Assembly (NCBI GenBank): GCA_005281725.1
Contig: SSBO01000001.1
Location: 4,262,399-4,326,398 of the forward strand
Source of the DNA: Wuchereria bancrofti
Taxonomy: Eukaryota > Nematoda > Chromadorea > Rhabditida > Onchocercidae
Direction of reading: 5' to 3'
Length of the DNA stretch: 64,000 nucleotides
The notes beneath the pieces are model-generated. The model ran no database searches. It was not told the origin of the DNA and saw only the letters and a list, made by a program, of their open reading frames with translations. Of the stretch, positions 1 to 12,800 are shown piece after piece (position 1 is the stretch's first letter; every line of letters starts with the position of its first letter). A program made the translations under genes and the position numbers.

Positions 1-3000
1 TGTAGAATTAAGCTAGCAGTTGTTATCACGCAATACAACTTTCAATATTTTAATTGATTTTTCTAAATTTCTTGTAAATTCTATGAGCAGAGAGTCTTGG
101 TTGTATACTAAAAGTAAAAATTACAAATATCCAGGCATACCTTCTTTTTGACTAAATTATCTGGTCCCAAAATATCGTCTTCGTTTATTGCACCTTCCAG
201 CACTGTTTCCTCTACAAAATGTTCATTTGCAAAAACCAAATACTGGGGTGGATGGCATACCGAGAGACTTGACAAGATAAATAACTCAAAATATTTTGTT
301 TAATCTAACTTTACCTGTGAATAATCCAGACATCAGAGCAAATCTACTGAACTCCAAATAACAATTTTTGATTCTGAAAAATCTCACTCTCGACTTACTG
401 AAAACACTAAAAAAAAAGTCCAAATTTGATATTATGACGCCAATCTATTCACCTATGCTGTCCTTTAAGGCAGTGGCATCCGAATTCAATATCGTGTCTT
501 CAGCCGCATAACTTGCTTTGAGACGTTCGATTAACGCAGCTTTCGTACCATCTGTTGGGAGACCACGTGATCGCAGTTGTTCCCGCAGTTGAACAACCTG
601 TAAACTAGCTATAAATAAACAAATGCATACACTGTGCATCCTTTTTATTTCCATTCTTCGACTGCACACTCATAACAGATATAAATTTTTAATATTTGTC
701 GCCCAGGAAAACTTAGAAATGATTGCCCAATTTGAATTGGACAATCATTTTTAAGTCTGTTAATACTATTGTATCTGCATAATTTAGCTGTAACAAATAT
801 ACTTAGTTGTAAAACATCGAGGCTATTATCAGAAAAGACACAGAGAGGATCTAAATCACTTCTTTAATGCCTTCTTTTCCTAACATTCCTTAAACTACCA
901 ATTTCTAACGAACTATAAGTCATAAAATACTACTGAAAAACAGCAAATGAAATAAGTAATTTTAAATGATAATTCAAATACCGTCATTTTTGATAAATCC
1001 TTTGTTGACATTGTTATGTTTGTGTACTCTCGACAGCAACCTTTTAATATGAAATGGCTAAAATCCAAAAGTGAAATTTAAGAAGTACTTCAGTAGAAAT
1101 GTTTGTGACAAAAAACTTGCACAAAAGAACGACAAATGTATCTGCGTTTTTATTCTGAACGACCTCTACTAATCATAATTGATAACGAGATGTTCTTTAC
1201 TAACAGTGCTAATAATGATGTCTAATACCGACCACAACCAACTGAAGTTATTACGAGTCAGTGTGAACTGAAACCCAAAGAGTTAACATTTCTCGCCCTG
1301 GGATTTATAAAGTAAAGTATACTATTACCCATCATACCAATCCCGAAGGTTTTCCCTCCTCTAGAACATACCCCCTACAACATGCCAGGTACCAACCACC
1401 ATCTACGCACACTACATGACCTACAAACCACAGAGCTGAATTGTGCCTTTGCCTTTCAACGATAAAATGCAACGCTCGAAATGAAAACAGACTGACTCTC
1501 TGACCTGCTTGCCACAGGTACACGCTAATGTTCATGGGGTTTTGTTTCTCAGTCCAGTTATCAGGGTTTGGCCAATATTCTTGTCCGAGCTGTCTTCACT
1601 CAGCACCTCCTGATTTTCTCCTGTATGGAGCAAGACAAAATAAAGGGTTGAATCTCTGACAAAAATTTAACTGCCTCTATCCCACGGATTGCTTTTTTAT
1701 CTTGAACGACTTATGTATAGCAACGGTAGAAAGCTGACTTACTTAGTCAGATAGTCGTAACTTAGCTTTAATTCCAGTTATTGAGCATTTGAATAATCGT
1801 AGTCAAAAGAAGTGCACTGAAGTCTGCCTTACTAAGCTCTAAAGAACAAAGAGAACTATCCAAATATCACACCAAAAAAGTAGATGACTCACTCTTTATC
1901 GACAATAGTATGCCTTAAAGGCAACCTTTAAATGTTCAAATAAGAAATGAACTTAGATACATAAAGTTCCTAAATAATACTGCAATAAAGAGAAGATCGT
2001 AGAAATGGAAGGCAGTTGCGAAGCAGTACTGGTCAGCAAGACCAATTCAAAAATGCACGCTGACGTAGAAATGTTATTTGCTATAACAAGTACTCTCGTA
2101 TTTCTTTGCATGCCAGGTGGCTGCATCCTCGTATCATTATTCTTATTCCATTTTGTAAATAAATAATAAAAGAAACAAGACAACCAATAAACATTTCGAA
2201 AGCAGTGACTAATGCTTAAACACTGCTTAAACAACAGAATTACGATACCGAGAAAGCAAGATATTCTGTATGTTATTTCCTGTTTCGCCGAACTATCAAG
2301 AGTGCACTAGCATTATGAAGACGAATCTCTAACACCTATAAAGTATTTAAACATTACTTATAAATTCGTTCCAACAAAGTTCATAACAAGCCGCTTCAAA
2401 TATGTGAAAAAGAAAAAAGAAATTTCAACACTCAACAGTAGGATGCACTGAAGGTTCTAAGTAATCAAGAAGTCTCGGGGCTCAGTTTTCTGAACCTCGA
2501 ATCTAGCGACTAAGATGGAATTAATCTCATACCCTCCTAATGCTTCTCACACTGAGAAAGACAAATTTCAATCTTAGTAAGTCATATAATGCTAAAAACT
2601 AATATTTGGCTTTTTCTTTGTTTTTGCATTACCGTCAAGTCAAATCATGGAAAGAACAAATCAGAAAGTGAAAGAATGGCTGCTGTGGAAATAACACTAT
2701 TGTTTCATACTGAAACAATGAGTTCAAACACGATTCCAAATATTTCTGTTTCTAGAAAGCAGAAATATAAAAATATGGAAAGAAAAACAGGTAAAAATTA
2801 AAAGCAATGGAGTATAAAATAAAACTGGGAAACTGGGAAAGTGCTTCCCATTTAATTACCAAGCTTCATTTTCGGGGATTGCATCGTTGAAATCAGATGT
2901 TCAAATTTTCTTTAATCATCTGGAAAATAATATTTTCAAAATTGGAAAACCAGGTTTTTATTGTCCTGCTACATACAATAACAATAATTAATTTACGCAC

Positions 3001-4734
3001 ATGCTAGAAATCTTTTAAATCAGGTAAAAACAGAACTATCTAACTAAGTCGTAGTAATTAAAAAGAAAGTATCAAATAACACTGACTAATGAATACTTAC
3101 TGAAACTTACTGAACTTTAAGTTAAGGGCTTCACATATACTGAGTAGTTCCCTAGGCCGATAATTCTTCATAGCTACTCTAATGTTTGGATTCGACACCA
3201 CTTTCCTTATAACATCGTAAATATTGTTGCTAGTGCAATTCTGAAGATAGTCATACAGGTTTAAGCTTCAAATTGAAGTTCAATTTGTACCTTTCCTTAT
3301 GGAAGACTAAAGAACAACAAATTTCTTATTCCGATTTCTGAGAAGTTTATATTTTCTTTTCTCTTTATTGTCTTACTATAAAAACTTTGGTACTTTGTGC
3401 TTCGTTTCTTCCAAATTCTCGAAAAAAAGATGCTCGTCATCCATAGCACTATTAGCACAATTATCTCCACTCTTATTATAATGAATGTTGAGACGATTTT
3501 CTCGGCCACTACAAATTCTATATTCTTGAAAGATCTGAAAAAAAAGTGGTACTTTTGTAAAAAGAGAAATGAAAATTTTGTAAATAGGGAACTCATTAAA
3601 CTAGTTAATATCATGGAAAACACATACGGCATCAAACTGTATACTGAGACTAGATACTTCAATATGTTTTGTAAGCATCCAGTTATACTCGACAATAAGC
3701 TGGTACTTCGCTGGTTTTCTGAAATTAAAAAAGAACTATTAAAGTCACTGTTTTTAACTGTCGGTGGTTGATAAATCATTAAGACGAATTTTTTCAATGT
3801 AAGCTCGAATCATTCAGAAGAATTTTTCAATGTAAGTTGAATTAAGAACCTGGCTACTAATGCTACATAATCTTGCTTCGGCTTGTATCTTTCATGGCAT
3901 AGAGCTGCAATTCTTCCCAATTCTGATGACCACACCCAACGACCATATCCTTCTTGCTTTTTTTCTTGAAAACATATATTCGTTCTAAGCTGAAATAAGT
4001 TTTGTGAACAAAGTTTATTATTAAACTGTATTACCTATGTGCATTGATAAAAATTTTGAGGAAAAGTTATGAAGGCAACATAAAAAGCTCCTCAACAGGA
4101 GAAGTTATGTCTCAGCAATAAATTGCAATTATTTTAGATGAAATGCATTTGGATAAAATGGATGAAATATTTCTAGAAAAGCACAAAACTTGTCAAGTTT
4201 TCTTTTTTACTTACAAGAACAAGATCTTTGTAAACATATGTGGGCAGAATTTCATTGCACTGTCGTACAATCTGATAGATGTTTTGTCCAGCATTGCGTA
4301 AAATTACCCACGAACCCAATTTTAGCACTTCTGATAAAGCATTATCCTCCAATTTGATCTGAAGACACTCGAATTAAGTAATATAATACTGTCATTCAGA
4401 TTCTCAAGCATTCACTTTACGTCAATTAACAGTTTCGACTGGAGTATCGTTAAATTTATACCGCTTACATTATTTTAGTAACTAATCAGTTTCATACATT
4501 CAAATTAACTTTGTTAGAAGTAATGGCTGAACTTGCCTCAAAAGAATCCATTTCAACCATTGGTACAACTACAGAAATGGTAAACCAGTGATTCTCCAAC
4601 TTAACAATCACTCCTTTTAATTCGAATAGCGCTCTGAAATCCAGTATCAAAAATATAAATGTTGTCGTGAAATTCATGTGTAATATCTTATTTTACAGCA
4701 GTCCTTACCTCGGTAAATGAAGTTTCTCTGCCAT
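1..4734 (-). CDS. SAP-domain protein with OB-fold-like N-terminus (3' end beyond window)
   Basis: Minus-strand gene read as exons 4734-4709, 4633-4498 (or a GC donor ending at 4537), 4358-4215, 3989 to about 3860, 3240-3111, 608-453 and 211-141, then leaving the window. It starts MAEKLHLPR. The first three exons give alternating beta-strand-like sequence (FELKGVIVKLENHWFTISVV; LSEVLKLGSWVILRNAG) that suggests an OB fold; this is inference, with single-stranded-DNA or telomere-binding proteins as the nearest idea. The 608-453 exon encodes a convincing SAP domain (LREQLRSRGLPTDGTKAALI), a DNA/RNA-binding helix-extended-helix, followed by acidic sequence ending DDILGPDNLVKK as in SARNP/Tho1 proteins. 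Phases agree from 3240 leftwards. The donor of the 3989 exon is uncertain (an in-frame stop lies at 3810), so this could be two genes: a short OB protein and a SARNP-like SAP protein. Confidence 0.55.
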
Positions 4735-4866
4735 ACTCCTTGTTAGTGTGAATGTTGTGAAAAAATAAAAAATATTGCCCACATATGCTGCAACTTTAAA
4801 TGTAGCAGGTTTGCATTACTAGAGACGATTAGGAGCTGAAATAGGGATAACTATAAAAAAGGTTAA

Positions 4867-4899
<33 letters not shown>

Positions 4900-6215
4900 C
4901 TAATTTACATGAGAAAAGAACTGCAAAATTGGGGAAAAAGAAAGAAGAGTTATTTAGACATTCTGTTCTCTTTTAAGTCCTTTCCTAATAACACAAAGTT
5001 CACTTGCTGGTCTTTATTTCAAAAGATATCACTGAACCTCAGGTAAATCTAACAATACGACCAATATTTAGTGAAGCGCGCCACGGATGTTTCAATTCAT
5101 TATAATGAAGGATTAACACATGATAAATGTAAAATACATCACAATGACAAATATAAAGCAATACCGGAGGATATCGAAATTGATTACAACGCTAAACGCT
5201 ATAACATCTTACATCTCATATCACTGATAATAATGGTACTCCAGTGTTTCTGTTGTAAATTATCCCTCCAAAATCCAACCCAGAATTTTGAAGGGAAGAC
5301 TAGCTTAAGAGATCGTAGAACCGGAACCTGAAAACATCATCTTGAGATTTATTATAATATAATCACTGTAACTAGAAAGTATCTGCATGCCCAAAACTGA
5401 GCTGAGGTACTACACTTCGGCTTTTGGCTCTCTCAAACCAAATGATTCCCTTACCCGCTGTGCTACTGCCAGATTTTTCAGAAAATCCAAAAAATACTAA
5501 AATATTTCTGTTACTTTTATAAATTTTCATTGATAACAGTGAAAAGAAGGTGAAACTTTTCAGAACTGGTTTTACTCCTGAAAACGAACGAAATAACAGA
5601 AGAAACCGAATTAGCTATTGCCCATCAATGAACAAAACTGAAAAGTGCACAAGTTAAAAGTTAGTTTTCTTAATATTTTTTTTTAAGCAAGCACTCCAAA
5701 AATCGTGTACATTTCTAAATTTCATATAATACTACAGAAAACTTCCTTTCAGTCCTTTATCCCCAAAACAATTGTTAGCGTATGTTGCAAAAAAGCACGA
5801 CGAAAGAAGTTACTATTAAAGATAACCAAAGAAACAGCTTTACAAAAGTAAATCTAAATATCAACAGGATACATATCAACATTATGGAAGGTAATGAAAA
5901 ACAATTTTTGTGATATAATTCGGCAACTGAAACATTCAAATTATAAAGATACTAATATTTTGAAAAGAAAGCATCTAATTTGCTTTAAAAGTTTAAAAGC
6001 AAGTGAAACAACTTTTTTGAAAACGTAAATTACATGAATATTTCTTAATATTTTTTTAAGCAAGCACTCCAAAAATCGTGTACATTTCTAAATTTCATAT
6101 AATACTACAGAAAACTTCCTTTCAGTCCTTTATCCCCAAAACAATTGAAATAAATAATTTTAAATAAATAATGGAATTTTGGAACTTGAGTTGCAACGTA
6201 AGAAAATATCAAAAT
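4735..6215. other. Intergenic, between HP1 stop and the OB/SAP gene start
   Basis: No gene supported. It holds a roughly 30-base A run near 4868-4899 and a near-perfect direct duplication (5666-5774 and 6041-6147). Both flanking genes are on the minus strand. A spacing of 1.5 kb is long for a classic nematode operon but does not exclude one. Confidence 0.6.
5666..6147. repeat. Direct duplication of about 107 bp (two copies, 375 bp apart)
   Basis: Copies at 5666-5774 and 6041-6147 are almost identical and begin with TTTCTTAATATTT followed by a T run. They differ visibly only in the length of that T run (109 versus 107 bases) and both end CCCCAAAACAATTG. The near identity suggests a recent event or a small dispersed element. 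No inverted ends or target-site duplications are evident. Confidence 0.85.
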
Positions 6216-8431
6216 TCAAAGTGGCAAATAATTGTCATCATCGATTGTTATCTCTTGCTTGCGTATCTCGCGTTCGTAGAAGCTAATCACTAACTGAAAA
6301 AATAATTTATCCTTATCAAAGGAGCTAAATTAAGTACATCGATTTCATGTAGAACACCAAGAAGGGAGACATTTAAAAATCATTAAATTACACATTCTAT
6401 TTTACCATGGATAAGCTCATAAAAATGACTGATAAGTGGTATCTATCTCATAATTTGAAACAATTTTCTTCAGAAGATAGTGGATTCCAAGAAATTTGAA
6501 AATCAAATTTCAATAAGAATTTACCTGTGGCCAATACTTGGTACATATTGAACTTGGTACCCTTTCAAACTTTTTCTTATGTCTATATTTAACAATGTAC
6601 GTAAGAGGGAAATCGTCTTCTGGTTGCTGAAAAATACGAGTGACTGGAAGTCATTACTTGATGTACAATTAATTTTCTCCCTTTCCCATTCCTTATTAAT
6701 CTTACGTACAAAAACTACAGTGAACAGTTTTTGAGAGGAGGCTAAAAAGTATAAACGAAGATGCACTTTTTCCAGTTTAGAAATATCATCAGAAATTTTA
6801 CCCGCTTCATTATATTTAATTTTTTTTTTTTAGCTAGTTTTATAAAAGGAAAAAACCAATGAGCCTACGCAAGCTGCGACGATCACTTCTGGCACCCAAC
6901 CTTTTTCCATTCCACTTTCACCAGGAGGAGGACGCACTGAAAGTATATGTAAAATCTGAAATTATGCTTTGGTGCGAAGTAATTTCAAAACACCTCGATA
7001 GAGACACTAAACTATGTTTTCGACAAAACAGAAGTGAAATGAGAAAAAACATGATGGAACTGAAATAACAGAACTTCTTAGTTGTCGACTTCTCTCATCA
7101 TCTTCACTTTCACTTGAATAAATGTAGTCTTCTGTTCGATACAAATCGTCGGAAGCTGGACGCTTCAAGGAAATGGCTGAACAAGTGTCGCCAGATTGAG
7201 AAGCACGTGAAACCTGTGATGGGATATTATAGCAGTCAGGGTCCGCAAACGCGGGACTATGACTTCCAGAACAGCTCATTTTGGATAACGGTTTTCGTGA
7301 TTTCGATTTAGAACTTGTAATGCCCATCAGGTTTTGCCATAATTCATTTCGCTGCTTTCCCCAAGTTTCTCTGCAGTGAATATGACATTTTGCAATAGGG
7401 CAAACAACATTTCTAAATATTACAACAGCAACAATGACGTTGATTTAAGATATATTTTCGAGATTAGTTAAATGTTGATTTGCTAATGTCAACATTTTAA
7501 TTACCTCAGTATGAAGTACTAACAACGGTACTACGAACTGTTCACATCACGAACGCTATCTATGTTTCTCTATTTTCTCGAATGTTACACAAAAATGATA
7601 AAAGATTTATTACAATTACTACCGCTGCAGTTATGAAAGCACAGAATTCCTATATGTAAATTACCATAACGTTATTTATGCATTTCTAATATCGCTCTAA
7701 GAAAACAATAATTTTGACTATGAGGCACAAAGAAGCAAAAACTTTCTGATAGCTTACTTTTGCTGAGCATGAAATTCCGCAATTAATTCATCGCAATCCT
7801 GAAATAATATTTCTTTACTAACATACCCAAAATCTTGTTATGGCAATCTACCAACGAAGTATCTCACAGTGATTTCTGGAGCATACATCATCAAGTTTCT
7901 ACTTTTGCATAGATAAAACATATAAAAAAGAGAAGATAAAATAATTCAGGGAACTGGGGATGAGATTATGAAATATGTTTAAAAAGAATTAGTAACAAAA
8001 ATGAAAAATAAATCATAAAAATACATTAATGGACCGCATCAATCACAACACCAACAAGAAAGGACAACTTAATTTTCCAAAACTAACAATAATGTTTTGA
8101 TTCATATATTTACGATTTGTTAAGCAGAAATCGTTTCTCCTACATACTGAATGAATAACGTCCTTCTTCATTTTATATGGGTTTGTGGAGAAACTTTACA
8201 ACATGAGGGCATTTTCGCTTTATAATAGTTAAAGTGAAATTATGATTTTACTATAGTGCTGAAAAGGAAAAACAGTGGTACCAGATTAGTTTCAGGTTCC
8301 CATGTATTTTCTGCATCACTATATCCCTTCCACTTCAGTAGATACTCCTTCATTCTTTTCCTTTTGTTGTAACGCTCTCCAAGGATGGCTTCCACAACGA
8401 ATTCTCCCTCTCCGATGTCCTCATCATCCAT
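6216..8431 (-). CDS. HP1-like heterochromatin protein (chromodomain + chromoshadow)
   Basis: Five phase-consistent exons, 8431-8282, 7798-7758, 7370-7070, 6626-6525 and 6293-6216, encode about 223 residues, the usual HP1 size. The chromodomain (about residues 8-64) contains [28 protein letters not shown] and [14 protein letters not shown]. The methyl-lysine cage would be Phe (in EFVVE, where many HP1s have Tyr), Trp and Tyr. A Ser-rich, acidic hinge ([13 protein letters not shown]) leads to a divergent chromoshadow domain ending in the diagnostic helix [10 protein letters not shown], with stop at 6216. HP1 proteins bind H3K9-methylated nucleosomes and dimerise through the chromoshadow to recruit silencing factors. 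The ATG lies 10 bases after a TTTTCAG acceptor, so it is probably the trans-spliced start. The end of exon 3 (7070) is the best phase-matching donor but is not a strong one. Confidence 0.92.
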
Positions 8432-8947
8432 TCCTTCGTCACTGAAAATTCGACAGGTAATTAATAGTAATTACTGCTAAGTAATTATTGCAGCACACTG
8501 CAGATGCATAGAATGGCCATTGCCGCCTCTTAAGGTATTTGAATACGAGAGCTGAGTAGAACTACGGCTAACGAAAAGTAGCCAGATAAATGTACTTCAT
8601 GGCCCTGAATAATACTGGCATGCTTACACTCTCCTCTTGCCCATTCCTGAGATAAATTTCTGCATAATTAACTTAACCTCAAATTATTTACCAGATATTC
8701 GACCTACACCTTAGAGTAATCTCAACGGAAGCTTGGAAGTAAATAAGTAAACTGTAGCGAAGTATCCCGGCAGAAGGACAAATCACTAAAAGATATTTGA
8801 GCTGTTGGAGTGGTTTTCGTGAAATTGGACTGCGAGAGGGTGCATAAATTGTTATGCCTGTGCCGCAGTAGTTTTGTCTGAGAATCCACCTTTGACTTTC
8901 TGCGACATATTTTTGTCACCCATCACTCAATATCTTGCAGGTAGGTG
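8432..8947. promoter_or_regulatory. Divergent intergenic region between HP1 and COA5
   Basis: The HP1-like ATG (minus, 8431) and the COA5 ATG (plus, 8948) are only about 516 bases apart and transcribed away from each other, so this stretch probably carries both promoters. Each end has a splice-acceptor-like sequence just upstream of the start codon: TTTTCAG on the minus strand at 8442 and TATCTTGCAG at 8931-8940 on the plus strand. This fits spliced-leader addition to both transcripts. No core promoter motif was recognised. Confidence 0.55.
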
Positions 8948-9863
8948 ATGTATGAAAATGTACCAATGGAAACTGAAGAAAAATCAAAGAGGAAGCGGGG
9001 GAGAGCGTGTGATCACGTACGGCAAGCACTGAAAAGATGCCTTAGAGTAAGTTTATACTTTAGCTAGTAGATAGAGAATTGAAATGATTCGCTTTGTCAA
9101 GTGACATGGACAGTAATCTTTTTGTGCAACTAAAGTTGAAGTTAGAGAATGCTTTTTGGACATCGGGGTTAGTTGATAAGATCAAAGTGAAGACAAGTGA
9201 AACTTGATCTGTGTTTGCTTGATGGAATATGCTAGTCTTTCTTGACATTTAATTTTCTTCATCGTTCATACATTAATTTCAGTAACCTGAGGTATATTGT
9301 AAGTAACAGATTACAGTTAGAAAAAACTTTAAATGTGTTTTATGAACTGATTGAAAAGATGTGAAATCAGACACTAAAATGCATACTTGATAGAGCAGAA
9401 ATGTGATTTATTTGCTTTGTTGTATGTAAATGTAAATGAGATAACATTTAGTGGTGCATTGGGAATTTGATGCTTGCGTTCAAAATCTGCTCAAAAGATA
9501 GCTTTCTTTACTAAGCTGTACAAGCAGTAAGTTGTGGTAAGGTGTCTCTTCTTTAGGAATCGGACTGTGTTCAAAAAGAGCATCGCCATGCAATGGATTG
9601 CTTGCGCTCACATGCTGATAGTGTTCCGGCACGATGTTTTCAATTATTAGATACATTCGCTCAATGTAAATTATCCCTCGTTAGTCTTTGTGTTTTTTAT
9701 ATTTCTGTATGTATATTTAAGGAGTAAACTGTAAGTAGTGGGAAGTTTGCAAATGGAAAGTAATCTTCGTAAAACGACGCGTTTTTCTTTGTAGATCGAT
9801 AATCGTTTACGGACACGAGGACGAAAATTAGACATTCCGGATACAGAAACCTCTCAAGAATGA
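8948..9863 (+). CDS. coa5: Cytochrome c oxidase assembly factor 5 (PET191 family)
   Basis: Three exons, 8948-9046, 9557-9679 and 9795-9863, all in phase 0, give a 96-residue protein starting MYENVPMETEEKS. Exon 1 has CDHVRQALKRC (CX9C), exon 2 has ESDCVQKEHRHAMDC (CX10C) followed by CFQLLDTFAQC (CX9C), and exon 3 starts IDNRLRTRGRK, matching the family's conserved DNR-RGRK tail. PET191/COA5 is a small twin-cysteine protein of the mitochondrial intermembrane space needed to assemble complex IV; this role is known from the family. All six conserved cysteines are present. The ATG lies 7 bases after TATCTTGCAG, a likely trans-splice acceptor. The N-terminus is Lys/Arg/Glu-rich and longer than in human COA5. 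Confidence 0.93.
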
Positions 9864-12800
9864 AAACGTGTGTTGTGTGATGGTTACATGAATGCTTAGT
9901 TAGTGCAGAAAGAACAGATTCAAGATTTCAAGTTTGCTTACTACATTCGGATGTTTTGGTGTTCGTATTTACTAACAGTGATGCACATCATGATAGATAA
10001 CTAACACCTTCAGACAAAAACACGAAAATAGAATCTATGATTCACGAAAATGCTTGCATTTCAACGTTTTCAAATGTTAGAGGTGATAAGAGTGCCAAAA
10101 ATGAATAAACACGGATAGATATCGAATCAAAAAATTCAATTGAAATGCAGGAATCTGTGATGAAAATATTCAGCATTATTCTTTATTTATGTTATAGTTT
10201 TTCAAGCAGATTAATTTGCAAGTTGTTATATTCAGCAAGATTTAAACATTGATACCCATATGTTGATAAGCACTTCATTTTTCTTTGTGGATCTCACCTC
10301 TCTTCATCTGGAACTCAAAACACTCATATTAGGCAAACTAATTAGTTATGTTTTCAAATATTCACCACACCTACTGAGATTTTTATGCAGTATTGCAATA
10401 AAAACTGAGGATAAAGGTGGTATACGACAGTGTTCGCAATGAGTCTGGAAAGGTTTCTATAATAATACATTTCCTTAACGATCTTCTGGGATTACGAGTT
10501 ACGTTTCCCCATTTGATATCCAGCTAAAATTTATCTAATGTGGGCAAAAAGTTAATTGGATACATTGCCGTCATTAAATCTTACAATCTTTCAGATTGAA
10601 TCTGAAACTGATTGAGAACTGGAACTTCAAATATAAATTCAAATATTCAGAAATATCTGTCCGCTAGCACTGATTTGACGTCCTCATATAATCGATCCCT
10701 TAATGATTCAGCTAATTAGACATCGAACCCATCAATACCATGTTTTCTTCAGGCGTCACAAAAAACAGCTTTGGATACTTAGATATCATTCCCAACTGTC
10801 AGCGAGTGAGATCTTTTCAGTGAAATTTTGATTCGTTGACATGATCAACGATAGTTTTTATGCCAATGTTCTAACAATACATTCAGAGTGATATCTGTAT
10901 AAATCAGGACAAAGCGAACTTTTATTGGCCTTCGTGGTCACACGTTATATATTTGTTACATCACAGATCTTAAGTCAAAAAGGAATTTCCAAGAATCTAC
11001 GAAAGAAACATCACCGAGCGGAAATCCGAACACTGAGTGATATTATTTTAATGAAGTGTGTTAGAAATGAAATGATTCTACTTCGGCAGATTGCAAAAAT
11101 TATTCTATAAAATGGAGAAAAAAAGAATTTAAGTGAAAGACACATACAATTACACTCAATGCATTTCCAGGATAATTCTATGATAAGCTCCCAGCAACCC
11201 ACTTTACTACTGTATTTTCTTGTGCAGATTCAGAAGCCAATCAAATTAGTCTTGTAACTGATATCTTGGCTTGAATAACTAGTCAGTGTATTCGTTTTTA
11301 TAAATTCTGAAAAATGATAAGTTAACAAAGAAATAGATTCTATTTCGAAAAGATATTAACAGTTGGAATCAAAAGTAGGATTGTCCCAAAAAAGTACTGC
11401 CCAATGCAGTAGTGTGCAAGAAGATGGCAAATGAACATATAAAAAGTAGTCAGAGATACTTCCCATCGGACAAGATGAAGTACTAATCTTGAAATTGATT
11501 TCACGAAAAGGAAATGGAAAGAGTAATCTGAGAATCATGTTTACAATGAAATAGTTACCCGATAGCAATCAAAATACAACACACAAGGATACTTATGAGA
11601 AACTAAAATTCTGAAAGATATACATAATTTCTTTTCGAGCTATTTTTCGAAGCAGAAAGTTTCGAAATCAGAATCTTTTTTATCTTGCCGGCAGTTCTAT
11701 TTTCGTGATACAGCAAACTTCCAAGTTTGTTCTGATGTTCAAACAATTAAGGGATCAGAAGATAGTTAGCAAGCTATTCTGCCAAGTAAATTAGGCAACT
11801 TAATGGCAAAAAGAATAAAGAAAAGGGGCAGCTATTCATATAAATTAAAAAATAAAATAAAACAAAACTGTGAACAGAAAAAGGCAACAATGAGATTTAA
11901 CAGTCTGATTTGAATATCAAAGAAGGATGAATAAGAGGACGGTAGTTGTTCAGATATTGTGTTACGAAAAGTGGTATATATTTTAGATTTTTTAACATAT
12001 CAGATTCATCATATATGCGAAGAACTGAGCTGTAGAGGCTGTTGAGTGAATGCATTTAAACATATCGAGTGTCTGAAAATATACAAAGTAGGTTATACAA
12101 AAATCATATATCCTTATTTTCGGTAGGATTTTTGATTTTATCTGGACTTGACGTGTCCAAGACGTACTGTTGTCAAAATAATTGATTAACATCATTACAA
12201 AAACATGGCACTTGAAAGATGTATTGCACATGATGTACTCGAGGGGCTCTGCAAGTTTCTCTCATTTTTCTTTTAAAGATAACATTTGTCAGAAAAAACG
12301 GAATTATATAATGATATGTTGAGATAAAATTGTATTAATCCATAAGATTAAAGATCATCTTAATTAAATATCTTTTAGACCATTATAAGACTGTTTCAAA
12401 CTGTATCTCATGTAAGTAATCATTTATCCAACACACATCTTCCAGCTGTAGCTGAGCTTATCTGCATTGTCTAAAAATTTTCAATTGTTAATAAGGAGTA
12501 TGCGTATTGTTGCTTAATATGTTGAAAAATACTCCTTTGTTCAAAACCAAATATACTTGAATGTCAAAATATTGTGGAGGTTTTAACAGTCATTCTTATC
12601 AGCAACCGACATAATGTTAAAATCCATCTGTTACTATATAAAGAATGAATATACTATTGTCTATATCAGCTTTTTGATACTATAATTCGGCAGCTCTCCC
12701 GCACCATTTAATTAGATGTATTTAAAAATCCTTTGTTTAAGCTTTCCATCAATTTATTTCTTCCTCTTTTTTTATCGTAGACCTTCAACTTATATGAAGT

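Noticed and set aside
1332..1535. 67-codon minus-strand frame rich in Trp and Cys
   Set aside because: No matching acceptor and donor and no link to the SAP exon phase. Treated as intron noise.
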